This document shows positions 10,098 to 19,550 of a DNA stretch of 64,000 nt, one piece after another. The notes beneath the pieces are model-generated. The model was not told the DNA's origin, did no database searches, and saw nothing but the letters and a program-made list of their open reading frames with translations. The translations under genes and the position numbers were made by a program. Source of the DNA: Metabacillus sp. B2-18. GTDB taxonomy: Bacteria; Bacillota; Bacilli; Bacillales; Bacillaceae. How positions within the stretch are numbered: the first letter of the stretch is position 1; every line of letters begins with the position of its first letter. The stretch lies in contig NZ_CP088245.1 of assembly GCF_021117275.1 (NCBI RefSeq), forward strand, positions 905,501-969,500. Direction: 5' to 3'.

Positions 10098-11027
10098 ATG
10101 GTTAAGTATATTTCCCAGCGTGTATTTTATATGCTCGTTACCCTGATTTTAATTGCCACATTTACTTTTTTCCTCATGAAATTAATCCCTGGTACTCCCT
10201 TTACTAATGCAGGTAAGTTATCAGAAGCACAGTTAACAATCATGAAAGACAAGTATGGATTGGATGAGCCTGTGCCGGTACAGTACTTAACGTATATGGC
10301 AAATTTAGCAAAAGGTGATTTGGGTGTTTCTTTCCAATTCAATAATGCCAATGTTACTGATATTTTAATGGATCGTATTGGACCTTCTGCTTTACTAGGT
10401 TTCCAGGCAATGGTATTTGGAACGATTATTGGTATTATTCTTGGAGTAATTGGGGCACTCCGCCAAAATACATGGGTTGATTATAGCGCTACATTTATAG
10501 CCGTTATAGGTAAGTCAATTCCTTCATTTGTATTTGCCGGTTTACTTCAATATTATATTGGAGTTCAATTAGGATGGTTTCCTGTAGCTTTCTGGCGAGG
10601 ACCAGAATATACAGTTCTACCTACAATTGCTTTATCCATGTTCCCGATTTCAATTGCTGCTCGTTTCATGAGAACAGAAATGATTGAGGTTTTAGGTTCT
10701 GATTATATTACGCTTGCTAAAGCAAAAGGAGCTTCCGCTTTCGAAGTTGCCTTTAAACATGGATTACGTAATGCGTTAATTCCTGTTATTACAGTATTAG
10801 GGCCACTAACAGTAAGTTTAATGACAGGATCATTAGTAATTGAACAGATCTTTGGTATTCCTGGATTAGGTGAACAATTTGTTAAATCAGTTAACGTTAA
10901 TGACTACCCAGTTATTATGGGAACAACCATTTTATTTGCTGCATTGTTTATTGTCGTTATCTTAGTTGTTGACTTATTGTACGGTCTAATTGATCCACGA
11001 ATTCGTTTAGCGGGAGGTAAGAAGTAA
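10098..11027 (+). CDS. oppB: OppB, oligopeptide ABC permease
   Basis: Inner-membrane permease subunit of the Opp importer, 309 residues with about six transmembrane segments. The first segment is at residues 9-29. The cytoplasmic EAA loop (YITLAKAKGASAFEVAFKHGLRNALIP, near residues 205-230) contacts the ATPases. The ATG at 10098 follows AGGAGGTG with a seven-base gap. The stop codon overlaps the oppC start by one base, which indicates translational coupling. Confidence 0.95.
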   Translation: MVKYISQRVFYMLVTLILIATFTFFLMKLIPGTPFTNAGKLSEAQLTIMKDKYGLDEPVPVQYLTYMANLAKGDLGVSFQFNNANVTDILMDRIGPSALLGFQAMVFGTIIGIILGVIGALRQNTWVDYSATFIAVIGKSIPSFVFAGLLQYYIGVQLGWFPVAFWRGPEYTVLPTIALSMFPISIAARFMRTEMIEVLGSDYITLAKAKGASAFEVAFKHGLRNALIPVITVLGPLTVSLMTGSLVIEQIFGIPGLGEQFVKSVNVNDYPVIMGTTILFAALFIVVILVVDLLYGLIDPRIRLAGGKK

Positions 11028-12058
11028 TGTCACAGCATGAAAAAGAAATTTCAAAAGAATTGTTTCAACCCGCTAATATTGATGCTTCAGCTAGTGAAGA
11101 AATTTCAAAGCCCAGTCTAACTTATTGGCAGGATGCATGGTTACGTGTTAGAAAAAATACTGCCGCTATTATAAGCTTGGTTGTACTTATCTTGTTAACC
11201 ATTCTTTCTTTAGTTGGACCTTTCTTAAATGATTATGACTACAGTACTCAAACTGCAACACATGCAAACTTACCACCAAGAGTACAAGGCCTAGAAGATA
11301 TTAGCTGGCTTCCTTTTGATGGTACACTTACAAAAAAGAATGGCGAAGAATACAACGCATATGAATTGAAAAATGCAACAGAAGAATATTATTGGTTTGG
11401 TACAGATAGCCTTGGGCGTGATATTTTCACACGTGTTTGGAAGGGTACCCAAGTATCATTATATATAGCTATATTAGCTGCAGTGATTGATATGATTATC
11501 GGTGTTGCTTATGGTGCCATTTCGGGTTACTTTGGCGGCAAAGTTGATACTGTTATGCAACGTATAATTGAGATCTTAGTAGGTATTCCGAACCTTGTTG
11601 TTGTTATATTGATGATCATAGTGCTCGAACCCGGTATAGTATCGATTACAATTGCCTTGACCATTACAGGTTGGGTAGGTATGGCAAGGGTTGTCCGTGG
11701 TCAAGTTCTTAAGTTTAAAAATCAAGAGTTCGTTCTAGCATCACGTACATTAGGTGCCGGTCATTCAAAAATTATTTTAAAACATTTACTTCCTAACTTA
11801 GTGGGAGTCATTATTATCAATACAATGTTTACGATTCCAAGTGCAATCTTTTTTGAAGCATTCTTAAGCTTTATTGGATTAGGATTACAAGATCCTTTAG
11901 CATCTTTAGGGACATTAATTGATTCTGGTTTTAGAACACTACGTTTATATCCTTATCAAATGTTGTTCCCAGCGATTGTAATCAGTTTAATTATGGTATG
12001 TTTCAACATGATTGCTGATGGACTACGTGATGCATTAGATCCAAAAATGCGCGACTAA
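11027..12058 (+). CDS. oppC: OppC, oligopeptide ABC permease
   Basis: Second permease subunit, 343 residues. A cytoplasmic N-terminal tail is followed by a first membrane segment (about 44-64), then a long extracytoplasmic stretch, then the remaining five segments. The EAA loop lies around SRTLGAGHSKIILKHLLPN. The larger periplasmic-side insertion after the first segment is normal for OppC. The ATG overlaps the oppB stop. It pairs with OppB to form the channel. Confidence 0.95.
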   Translation: MSQHEKEISKELFQPANIDASASEEISKPSLTYWQDAWLRVRKNTAAIISLVVLILLTILSLVGPFLNDYDYSTQTATHANLPPRVQGLEDISWLPFDGTLTKKNGEEYNAYELKNATEEYYWFGTDSLGRDIFTRVWKGTQVSLYIAILAAVIDMIIGVAYGAISGYFGGKVDTVMQRIIEILVGIPNLVVVILMIIVLEPGIVSITIALTITGWVGMARVVRGQVLKFKNQEFVLASRTLGAGHSKIILKHLLPNLVGVIIINTMFTIPSAIFFEAFLSFIGLGLQDPLASLGTLIDSGFRTLRLYPYQMLFPAIVISLIMVCFNMIADGLRDALDPKMRD

Positions 12059-12076
12059 AAGGTAGGTGAATAGTTC

Positions 12077-13120
12077 ATGGAAAAAATATTAGAAGTGAAG
12101 GATCTACACATTTCCTTCCACACATTTGGAGGAGAGGTTCAGGCGATTCGAGGGGTAAACTTTGACCTATTCAAAGGGGAAACTCTTGCAATCGTTGGTG
12201 AATCCGGATCAGGAAAATCAGTTACAACAAAATCAATTATGCGCCTTTTACCTGAATCTAATTCAGAAATTAAAAAAGGTGAAATTTTATTTGATGGAAA
12301 AGATTTAGCAAAGCTTCCTAATAAAGCAATGCAAAAAATTCGTGGTAAAGATATCTCAATGATCTTTCAAGATCCAATGACATCGTTAAATCCAACGATG
12401 AAGGTTGGAAAACAAATTGTGGAGCCTATTACAAAGCACCAAAACTTAAGTAAATCGGCTGCAAGAGAACGTGCAATCGATTTATTACGTTTAGTAGGAA
12501 TTCCGCAACCAGAAGAGCGTTTCAATCAATATCCTCACCAATTTTCAGGTGGTATGAGACAAAGGGTAGTCATTGCAATTGCTCTAGCTTGTAATCCAAA
12601 GGTTTTGATTGCCGATGAGCCTACAACTGCTCTAGATGTGACAATTCAAGCTCAAATTCTTGAATTAATGAAGGATCTTCAAAAGAAAATTGATACGTCC
12701 ATTGTTTTCATCACTCATGACCTTGGTGTAGTAGCAAATGTAGCGGACCGAGTGGCTGTTATGTATGGAGGAAAAATTGTGGAGATTGGAACAGTGGATG
12801 AAGTATTTTATAATCCACAGCATCCATACACATGGGGACTTATCAGTTCAATGCCAAGTCTGGATTCAGAAGATGCAGAATTATATGCAATCCCAGGTAC
12901 ACCACCTGACCTTTTAAATCCACCTTTAGGTGATGCATTTGCTGCTCGAAATGAATATGCTATGCAAATTGATTTAGAACAACAGCCACCGATGTATCAA
13001 GTATCACCTACACATTACGCTGCAACATGGTTGTTGCACCCAGATGCGCCTAAAGTTGAACCGCCTATAGCTGTTCAACGCCGTAGACGTCAGTTCCCTG
13101 GAAACAAGGAGGGAAAATAA
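12077..13120 (+). CDS. oppD: OppD, oligopeptide ABC ATPase
   Basis: ATP-binding subunit of 347 residues. Walker A GESGSGKS near residue 40, signature FSGGMRQR, Walker B VLIADEPTTALD, and the oligopeptide-type C-terminal extension. It forms the ATPase heterodimer with OppF. It starts 18 bases after oppC, and its TAA is directly abutted by the oppF ATG, so expression is tightly coupled. It lacks the usual cysteine-rich C-terminal segment and is slightly shorter than some OppD proteins. Confidence 0.95.
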   Translation: MEKILEVKDLHISFHTFGGEVQAIRGVNFDLFKGETLAIVGESGSGKSVTTKSIMRLLPESNSEIKKGEILFDGKDLAKLPNKAMQKIRGKDISMIFQDPMTSLNPTMKVGKQIVEPITKHQNLSKSAARERAIDLLRLVGIPQPEERFNQYPHQFSGGMRQRVVIAIALACNPKVLIADEPTTALDVTIQAQILELMKDLQKKIDTSIVFITHDLGVVANVADRVAVMYGGKIVEIGTVDEVFYNPQHPYTWGLISSMPSLDSEDAELYAIPGTPPDLLNPPLGDAFAARNEYAMQIDLEQQPPMYQVSPTHYAATWLLHPDAPKVEPPIAVQRRRRQFPGNKEGK

Positions 13121-14062
13121 ATGGCAGAAAAGAAATTACTTGAAATTAAAAATCTGAAGCAGTATTTCAATGTTGGCAAGCCGAATGAAGTTAAGGCTGT
13201 TGATAATATTTCATTTGATATTTATAAAGGAGAAACACTTGGTCTTGTAGGGGAATCCGGTTGTGGAAAATCTACAACAGGTCGTACAATTATTCGATTG
13301 TACGATGCGACTGGTGGAGAGGTTCTTTATGATGGCGTCAACGTTCATGGAAACAAATCAAAAGAAGAATTAAAAGCTTTTAACCGTAAAATGCAGATGA
13401 TTTTCCAAGATCCATATGCATCGTTAAATCCACGTATGAAAGTTTCTGATGTTATTGCTGAAGGAATTGACATTCATGGTCTTGCTAAAACGAAAAAAGA
13501 GCGTATGGATAAGGTTTATGAGCTTTTAGAAACGGTTGGTTTAAACCGTGAGCATGCTAACCGTTATCCCCATGAATTTAGTGGTGGACAACGTCAGCGT
13601 ATCGGAATTGCTCGTGCTTTAGCAGTTGATCCTGATTTCATCATTGCCGATGAGCCGATCTCTGCTTTGGACGTATCTATTCAAGCTCAGGTTGTAAACC
13701 TAATGAAAAAGCTTCAAAAAGACAAAGGTTTAACTTACTTATTTATTGCCCATGACTTATCAATGGTTAAATATATAAGTGATCGTATTGGAGTTATGTA
13801 CTTCGGTAGACTAGTTGAGCTAGCAACAGCTGAGGAGCTATATAATAACCCAATTCATCCTTACACACAGTCTCTATTATCAGCAATTCCATTACCGGAT
13901 CCAGATTATGAACGCACTCGTGTGAGAAAAACCTATGACCCAAGTCAGCACAATTATAAACCTGACGAAGAAGTTGAATTCAGAGAAGTAAAACCAGGAC
14001 ACTTTGTTATGTGTTCACAAGCTGAATTTGAAAAATATCAAAAAGAACATGGTAATAAATAA
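13121..14062 (+). CDS. oppF: OppF, oligopeptide ABC ATPase
   Basis: Second ATPase subunit, 313 residues. Walker A GESGCGKS, signature FSGGQRQR and Walker [13 protein letters not shown] are intact. The C-terminal oligopeptide-transporter extension includes the conserved [12 protein letters not shown] region. The gene begins at the base after the oppD stop; GGAGGG within the oppD end is the ribosome site. It is the last gene of the opp operon, ahead of a strong terminator. Confidence 0.95.
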   Translation: MAEKKLLEIKNLKQYFNVGKPNEVKAVDNISFDIYKGETLGLVGESGCGKSTTGRTIIRLYDATGGEVLYDGVNVHGNKSKEELKAFNRKMQMIFQDPYASLNPRMKVSDVIAEGIDIHGLAKTKKERMDKVYELLETVGLNREHANRYPHEFSGGQRQRIGIARALAVDPDFIIADEPISALDVSIQAQVVNLMKKLQKDKGLTYLFIAHDLSMVKYISDRIGVMYFGRLVELATAEELYNNPIHPYTQSLLSAIPLPDPDYERTRVRKTYDPSQHNYKPDEEVEFREVKPGHFVMCSQAEFEKYQKEHGNK

Positions 14063-14116
14063 TAATATCAAGTGACTGCCTAGATAGGTTATGTTATCTA
14101 GCGTAAACAATATAAT

Positions 14117-14158
14117 AAAAAAGACCATCAAATTGTAAACTGATTGATGGTCTTTTTT
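14117..14158 (+). terminator. Terminator of the opp operon
   Basis: 15-bp arms AAAAAAGACCATCAA (14117-14131) and the complement (14144-14158) with a T run. Confidence 0.9.
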
Positions 14159-14233
14159 GTTGATATAAAGATCTTCATCACATTTCCCTTATAACGATCA
14201 TTATTAAATGTAAAATGGGTGAAACTATTTAAA

Positions 14234-14362
14234 GTTGATTGTAGCGAAAGGTGCGAGACTCCTGCGGGAGCAGCGGGACAGGTGAGACCCCGCAGGCGTG
14301 AAACGCTGAGGAGGCTCACCGCACGCCCCGCGGAAAGCGAGCAACCTGTAGCGGAAATCAAC
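14234..14362. repeat. GC-rich dispersed intergenic repeat of Bacillaceae
   Basis: A 129-bp GC-rich block in AT-rich DNA with inverted ends GTTGATT/AATCAAC. Inside are GACTCCTGCGGGAGCAGCGG, GTGAGACCCCGCAGGCG and GAGGAGGCTCACCGC, which can fold on one another. I recognise this as a repeat seen many times in Bacillus-type genomes between genes. It encodes no protein I would defend. The rest of the 14159-14532 gap holds only AT-rich sequence. Confidence 0.75.
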
Positions 14363-14532
14363 CAACACAATGCCCCGTAACAAAGGGTTTTCTTATATTT
14401 AATTCCATCTTAACGCATACAATAACTGAGGGGACAAAAAAATCAGGTTCTTTTATTTACATGTTTAATAAAAAAAAAGAAGGGTATAGATAATTATGGG
14501 AGAATTTATTAAATGGTGATAGGAGCAGAAAA

Positions 14533-15108
14533 ATGAACTGGTATGAAAAGTTAAATCAGTATTTTCCCATCGAAGAGATGAAGTCTAAAGATCACATCGA
14601 GGCCTTACTAGAAGAAAAAGGTGACATTTACCATAAAGATGAAGGAAAAAAGCATGTCCTGATGTATGCCGAGCTAGATGATTTTATCTTCATTGACTAC
14701 CTATTTGTATCAAAGGATGCAAGGGGAGAAGGCTTAGGCAGCAAACTAATTGATAAATTAAAGAAAAAAAACAAACCAATTATCCTCGAAGTTGAACCAG
14801 TAAATTATGAAGATACCGATACAGCAAAAAGACTAAAGTTTTATCAAAGACAAGGGTTTAAACATGCTAATACAATCGGATATGAAAGAAGATCTCTTGC
14901 AACAAATGAAGTAAACAAATTAGAAATTCTTTACTGGGCTCCAAATGATGAATCAGAAGAAACAATCTTTCAGGCAATGCAAAAAACATATAAACTTATT
15001 CATACATTTAAAGATAAGGAATTATATGGTGAATCTTATCAACCTGTTCATGAAGTATTATCGATGGATGAGGAAAATAAACATAACATTTTCGATGAGT
15101 TAAGTTAA
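14533..15108 (+). CDS. yjbC: YjbC, GNAT-family acetyltransferase
   Basis: 191 residues with a GNAT fold. The acetyl-CoA loop is at DARGEGLGSKLIDKL (about residues 61-75), followed by a typical FYQRQGFKHAN segment. The substrate is unknown. In B. subtilis yjbC precedes spx and the two share promoters and stress responses; here too spx follows in the same direction after about 250 bases. The start follows GATAGGAGC. A conserved C-terminal tail after the GNAT domain (about 150-191) is typical of this family. Confidence 0.88.
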   Translation: MNWYEKLNQYFPIEEMKSKDHIEALLEEKGDIYHKDEGKKHVLMYAELDDFIFIDYLFVSKDARGEGLGSKLIDKLKKKNKPIILEVEPVNYEDTDTAKRLKFYQRQGFKHANTIGYERRSLATNEVNKLEILYWAPNDESEETIFQAMQKTYKLIHTFKDKELYGESYQPVHEVLSMDEENKHNIFDELS

Positions 15109-15265
15109 TTGAGAATGAGTTTACTGACTTATATGGATGGATATAATTACAACTTATCCATATTAAGTCACTACATATCAAGAGTTTTCCTAGTTTTTTT
15201 AAGGATTGTAATCGTTTTGTCATACTTTTAACGTAATATCTATATCCATACTTACTTTTTTATAG

Positions 15266-15271
15266 TATAAT
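15266..15271 (+). promoter_or_regulatory. Possible -10 box of an spx promoter
   Basis: TATAAT within TATAGTATAATC in the 249-base yjbC-spx gap. No good -35 box matches it. B. subtilis spx is known to have promoters in this gap, some of them repressor- or activator-dependent. Confidence 0.35.
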
Positions 15272-15357
15272 CAATTTAGTAATTCTTATTTAAAGTAATT
15301 TTAATTATATAGACGTTTTAGTTTTAACTCATTCTATATTTAGAGGAGTGAATGTTC

Positions 15358-15753
15358 ATGGTTACATTGTATACATCACCAAGTTGTACTTCATGTAGAA
15401 AAGCAAAAGCATGGTTAGAAGAGCACGAAATTGCATATGTTGAAAGAAATATTTTTTCTGAGCCTCTAAGCATTCAAGAAATTAAAGAAATTTTAAGAAT
15501 GACAGAGGATGGAACGGATGAGATTATTTCTACTCGTTCTAAAATCTTTCAAAAGCTAAATATCAACTTAGAAACTATGCCTTTACAAGATTTATATAAT
15601 TTAATTCAAGAAAATCCAGGACTTCTTCGCCGTCCGATTATAATCGATGAGAAGAGATTACAAGTTGGATATAATGAAGATGAAATCCGTCGTTTTCTTC
15701 CACGCCGTGTTCGCACATATCAACTACAAGAAGCACAGCGCTTAGTTAATTAA
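15358..15753 (+). CDS. spx: Spx, redox-sensing global regulator
   Basis: 131-residue ArsC-family regulator that binds the RNA polymerase alpha C-terminal domain and switches on thiol-stress genes. The CxxC redox switch is Cys10-Thr-Ser-Cys13, and the RRPIII motif is present. The start is ATG 15358, nine bases after GAGGAG; an upstream ATG at 15352 is too close to that site. Spx is degraded by ClpXP with the adaptor SpxH, whose gene is also in this window. A terminator follows. Confidence 0.97.
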   Translation: MVTLYTSPSCTSCRKAKAWLEEHEIAYVERNIFSEPLSIQEIKEILRMTEDGTDEIISTRSKIFQKLNINLETMPLQDLYNLIQENPGLLRRPIIIDEKRLQVGYNEDEIRRFLPRRVRTYQLQEAQRLVN

Positions 15754-15765
15754 ATATGAAAACTG

Positions 15766-15788
15766 AAGAGGCAAATAATTTGCCTCTT
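15766..15788. terminator. Terminator between spx and yjbE
   Basis: 11-bp arms AAGAGGCAAAT (15766-15776) and the complement (15778-15788), bordered by A and T runs. It can serve both convergent genes. Confidence 0.85.
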
Positions 15789-15817
15789 TGTTTGTTATGT
15801 TTTTTAGTAAAGCTTTG

Positions 15818-16498
15818 TTAATCCCTGCGTGCAGTCTGAAAGTTGATCATTTGGTGGTACAGAACACCTGCTAATATAATAAATGAGGCTGTAATATAAG
15901 GTATGCTCATTTCAAGCATTGGGTGTGAATAGAAGATTCCCTGTAGTTTAGGTTCTTCTACAATCATTTTCCCTGAAGTAAAGGCAAGCAGACCGCCACC
16001 AATATAAACAAGGAATGGATACTTTGTTAATAGGACGAGGATTATTTTACTTCCCCAAATAATAATAGGTATTGAAATAAATAACCCCATTGCTACTAGT
16101 ACCATATGACCCTGTGCTGCTCCAGCAACTGCTAAAACATTATCAAATCCCATTAATAAATCAGCAATGACGATTGTTTTGATGGCTCTCCATAGTGATG
16201 GATGACTTTTTATTTTGCTTGTGTCATCTTCTTTACCTGCAATTAAGTTGTAGGCAATATAAAGTAGGAAAACCCCACCAACTAATTGTAAAAAAGGAAT
16301 TTTCAACAAATAAACAGCTATTAAAGTAATGAAAATTCGAAATACAATTGCGAGCATGGTTCCTAAAATGATTGCTTTATTTCGTTGCAAAACGGGTAAA
16401 TTACGACAGGCTAAAGCAATGACTACAGCGTTGTCAGCACCAAGTACTAGATCGATGCCTATGATCATGAGAAGTGATAAAAGAAAATCTTGTTCCAT
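15818..16498 (-). CDS. yjbE: YjbE, TerC-family membrane protein
   Basis: 226 residues with seven predicted membrane segments and the TerC hallmarks GIDLVLGADNAVVIAL (residues 14-29) and LLMGFDNVLAVAG, where acidic residues sit within membrane helices. Relatives export Mn(II) or help load metals into secreted enzymes. The start follows AGAGGG. No manganese riboswitch is visible upstream; instead a dispersed repeat occupies that region. Convergent with spx. Confidence 0.88.
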   Translation of the reverse strand: MEQDFLLSLLMIIGIDLVLGADNAVVIALACRNLPVLQRNKAIILGTMLAIVFRIFITLIAVYLLKIPFLQLVGGVFLLYIAYNLIAGKEDDTSKIKSHPSLWRAIKTIVIADLLMGFDNVLAVAGAAQGHMVLVAMGLFISIPIIIWGSKIILVLLTKYPFLVYIGGGLLAFTSGKMIVEEPKLQGIFYSHPMLEMSIPYITASFIILAGVLYHQMINFQTARRD

Positions 16499-16551
16499 AG
16501 TTAATACCCTCTTTTCAGCAGAAAAAGTATAGAAGTTTGTAATTTTTTTTG

Positions 16552-16732
16552 GTGTCTAGCTTCAGGCGCCATCGTCGAAGCACAGGACGTGCAAGTGCAG
16601 TCATTGCGATTGACATCGCGTTTTTGACTGCCTCGAGGTCATAAGTCAAATAGGAATTGAAGGCAGAGAACACCTTCCATTCCTATTCCCCTTATGCTTG
16701 TCGCCGAAAACTTAGCGCCTTTCGCTTTTCTA
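16552..16732. repeat. Dispersed GTGTCTAGCT...CGCTTTTC repeat element
   Basis: About 180 bp with ends GTGTCTAGCTTCAGGCGCC and GCGCCTTTCGCTTTTC, which I recognise from many Bacillus genomes. The interior holds a near-perfect 15-bp inverted repeat, AATAGGAATTGAAGG with its complement around 16675-16687. It lies between yjbE and mecA and codes for nothing convincing. The remaining gap to 17049 is AT-rich and holds the mecA upstream region. Confidence 0.7.
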
Positions 16733-17049
16733 ATGCTCGTACAATTATATGAAAACATTCATAAGATATGCTTGTAGAATCATATAGGTAAAATAACTGT
16801 TTTTGAAAATTCGGAGTTTTTTTATTTCATTTAAGTACTTTTTATCATAAAATAGGAGTACAAGATTCTTTCATAATTGAAGGTTCTAAAGCACTAGTGT
16901 GAAGATTTTCTAGCTTTTTTTGGAGGATATTTACACTTTCCCTTTACCCACGGTTAAATAGTTGAAAATTTGGGTAAAGTGTAGTAAAGTACAACTACCC
17001 TGAGGGGGGTTGTCCCTTCAACATCTTATATAGAAGGGAAGGTTGAGTA

Positions 17050-17721
17050 ATGGAGATTGAACGTATAAACGAGAATACTGTAAAGTTTTATATCTCATAT
17101 TTAGATATAGAAGAGCGTGGTTTTGATCGCGATGAAATCTGGTATAACCGTGATCGAAGTGAGGAACTTTTCTGGGAAATGATGGATGAAGTTCATGAAG
17201 AAGAAGAATTTATGGTTGAAGGTCCACTTTGGATCCAAGTTCAAGCACTAGATAAAGGGCTTGAGGTAATCGTAACGAAAGCTCAAGTGTCTAAAGACGG
17301 ACAAAAGCTAGAGCTTCCTATTTCTGACGATAAACTTAAAGAAATCCCGGTGGATGAAAATATAGAATCATTGTTAGATCATCATTTTAATAAGTCGAAT
17401 GATTCACAGGAAGATCAAATTGAAGAATTGGAACAACAGCTTCAGTTTGTCTTAAAGTTTAATGATTTAGAAAATATTATTTCTTTGTCTAAGTATTCAT
17501 CTCTTTCAGGAATGACGAATCACTTATTCTCACTCGACCAAAATTACTATTTATTTGTTGAGTTTGAAGACGAAGTGAGTGATGAGGAAATTGAGAATAC
17601 ATTGAGTATTCTACTTGAATATGGACAAGAATCAAGAGTAACCATTCATCGACTTGAGGAATATGGTAACTTAATTGCAAAAGACTATGCATTAAATGTG
17701 ATAAGAAAACATTTTTCATAA
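17050..17721 (+). CDS. mecA: MecA, ClpC adaptor protein
   Basis: 223-residue adaptor that delivers ComK to ClpCP and so blocks competence outside the right growth phase. The N-terminal domain (about 1-80) binds substrates, an acidic linker follows (about 110-135), and the C-terminal domain binds and activates ClpC. It starts after AGAAGGGAAGG. The upstream region contains TTGAAA with a plausible TAAAGT 17 bases on. It is followed by a terminator and then cls and coiA. Confidence 0.95.
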   Translation: MEIERINENTVKFYISYLDIEERGFDRDEIWYNRDRSEELFWEMMDEVHEEEEFMVEGPLWIQVQALDKGLEVIVTKAQVSKDGQKLELPISDDKLKEIPVDENIESLLDHHFNKSNDSQEDQIEELEQQLQFVLKFNDLENIISLSKYSSLSGMTNHLFSLDQNYYLFVEFEDEVSDEEIENTLSILLEYGQESRVTIHRLEEYGNLIAKDYALNVIRKHFS

Positions 17722-17740
17722 TAGATCAAAGTTGGGAGAG

Positions 17741-17768
17741 ACCGATTTCATGTAAATCGGTTTTTTTT
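17741..17768 (+). terminator. Terminator after mecA
   Basis: Arms ACCGATTT (17741-17748) and AAATCGGT (17754-17761) followed by a T run. Confidence 0.85.
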
Positions 17769-17915
17769 ATTCATTGTAAAAAATATGTTCTTTTCTTGGG
17801 TAAAAACAAGGCCGAAGTAACAAAATAGTGAGACATGTGAAGACAAAAGGATGACTCAATGTTTCGTTTTTTTGAATGAAGGGAAGTAAGACTAAAAATA
17901 AGTCAGGTGAAACTA

Positions 17916-19427
17916 ATGAAGTTTACATTCAGAATACTATTATTTGTCACATTAATTGCTTCCATTATCTTAATAACGAAAAGTCTTTGGGGAGATTGGA
18001 TTGTTGGTTCTGTAAGTGTTCTTTTTACACTCTCAATTATCTTTATATGTGTTGTGATCTTCCTTGAAAATAGACATCCGTCTCATACTATTACATGGTT
18101 GGTTGTTTTAGGTGGTTTTCCATTAGTTGGATTTTTCTTTTATTTATTTTTTGGAAGAAATATAAGGAAAAGACGTCTATTTGATAAAAAAGCGCTGTTG
18201 GATGAAAAAGCATTTTTAGAAATTGAGGGTAACCATCATTCATATCAAGATAAAATCAATCGAATGGGTAATCATCAGCAATTATTGTTTAAACTAGCCC
18301 ATCGTTTAGGACATAGTCCTATATCATTTGCTACAAAAACAAAGGCTTTAACAGATGGTATTGAAACATTTGATCATATCTTTCGTGAGTTGAAAAAAGC
18401 CAAGCATCATATTCATCTTGAGTATTATATTGTCCGTCATGATCAGGTCGGAAATGAATTGAAAAACCTTTTAATTGAAAAAGCTCGAGAGGGTGTTGAA
18501 GTTAGGTTTTTATATGATGCGGTTGGAAGTTGGAAGCTTTCCAAGGAATACATTAGAAGTATGGGGAAAGCTGGGATTGAAATGGTTCCTTTTCTGCCTG
18601 TTCGGATTCCTTTTTTGAATAATAAAATTAATTTTCGTAACCATCGAAAAATTATTGTTATAGATGGGGAAGTGGGTTTTGTCGGTGGTTTAAATGTTGG
18701 CGATGAATACTTAGGTAAGGATACTTACTTTGGATATTGGCGTGACACCCACCTTTTAATTAAGGGTGAAGCTGTTCGAACTCTACAAATGATCTTTTTG
18801 CAGGATTGGTATTATATGACAGACAAAAAGCTGTTGTTTCAATCTTACTTAAGCTCTAACTCTGATGATTTGGAAGAAACGGGTGGAGTTCAGTTAATTG
18901 CCGGTGGTCCTGATAATAAGTGGGATGTTATTAAAAATTTATTCTTCTCGATGATTATTTCTGCCAAAGAGTCAATCTGGATCGCATCTCCATATTTTAT
19001 TCCTGATGAAGATATTCTAACGGCTTTAAAGGTGGCTGCACTGAGCGGAATTGACGTAAGACTGCTAGTACCTGAACGTCCCGATAAAAAGATTGTTTAC
19101 CATGCTTCAAGATCTTATTTCCCAGAGCTACTAGATGCAGGTGTTAAAGTATACGAGTATAAAAAAGGATTTTTACACAGTAAAATTGTTATTGTTGACT
19201 ATGAACTTGCATCCATTGGAACAGCGAACATGGACATGAGAAGCTTTCACTTGAATTTCGAGGTAAATGCATTTCTATATAGAACTGGAAGTACACAAAA
19301 ACTTGTAGATGCCTATATGAATGATATTGATCTATCGAGAGAAATCATTATGGAAGAGTTTGCGAAGCGGTCTTTTGCTATAAAGCTTTTTGAATCAGCG
19401 GCACGCCTTATGTCGCCATTATTATAG
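17916..19427 (+). CDS. cls: Cardiolipin synthase
   Basis: Joins two phosphatidylglycerol molecules into cardiolipin at the membrane. About 503 residues with two N-terminal membrane segments and two phospholipase-D HKD motifs: His243-Lys245-Asp250 in HRKIIVIDG, and His421-Lys423-Asp428 in HSKIVIVD. I chose ATG 17916, six bases after AGGTG, over an in-frame GTG at 17907. Its place between mecA and coiA differs from B. subtilis. A terminator follows. Confidence 0.92.
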   Translation: MKFTFRILLFVTLIASIILITKSLWGDWIVGSVSVLFTLSIIFICVVIFLENRHPSHTITWLVVLGGFPLVGFFFYLFFGRNIRKRRLFDKKALLDEKAFLEIEGNHHSYQDKINRMGNHQQLLFKLAHRLGHSPISFATKTKALTDGIETFDHIFRELKKAKHHIHLEYYIVRHDQVGNELKNLLIEKAREGVEVRFLYDAVGSWKLSKEYIRSMGKAGIEMVPFLPVRIPFLNNKINFRNHRKIIVIDGEVGFVGGLNVGDEYLGKDTYFGYWRDTHLLIKGEAVRTLQMIFLQDWYYMTDKKLLFQSYLSSNSDDLEETGGVQLIAGGPDNKWDVIKNLFFSMIISAKESIWIASPYFIPDEDILTALKVAALSGIDVRLLVPERPDKKIVYHASRSYFPELLDAGVKVYEYKKGFLHSKIVIVDYELASIGTANMDMRSFHLNFEVNAFLYRTGSTQKLVDAYMNDIDLSREIIMEEFAKRSFAIKLFESAARLMSPLL

Positions 19428-19435
19428 TTAGAAAG

Positions 19436-19466
19436 AAGTGCTGCCTAATTGGTCAGCGCTTTTTCT
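19436..19466 (+). terminator. Terminator after cls
   Basis: Arms AAGTGCTG and CAGCGCTT (one G-U pair) around a CC/GG inner pair, then TTTTTCTTTTTTT. Confidence 0.75.
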
Positions 19467-19550
19467 TTTTTTATGATCTAAAATTTAATTTTCACGATTT
19501 GTCCTATTTCTCTTTATGTGGATAATAAAAAGAAAAAGGAGAGGAAGCTT

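Noticed and set aside
14128..14370. 80-codon minus-strand frame over the GC-rich repeat
   Set aside because: It lies on a dispersed repeat, has no ribosome site and overlaps the opp terminator.
16499..16560. Manganese (yybP-ykoY) riboswitch before yjbE
   Set aside because: Searched because TerC-family genes often have one; no matching elements, only a dispersed repeat.
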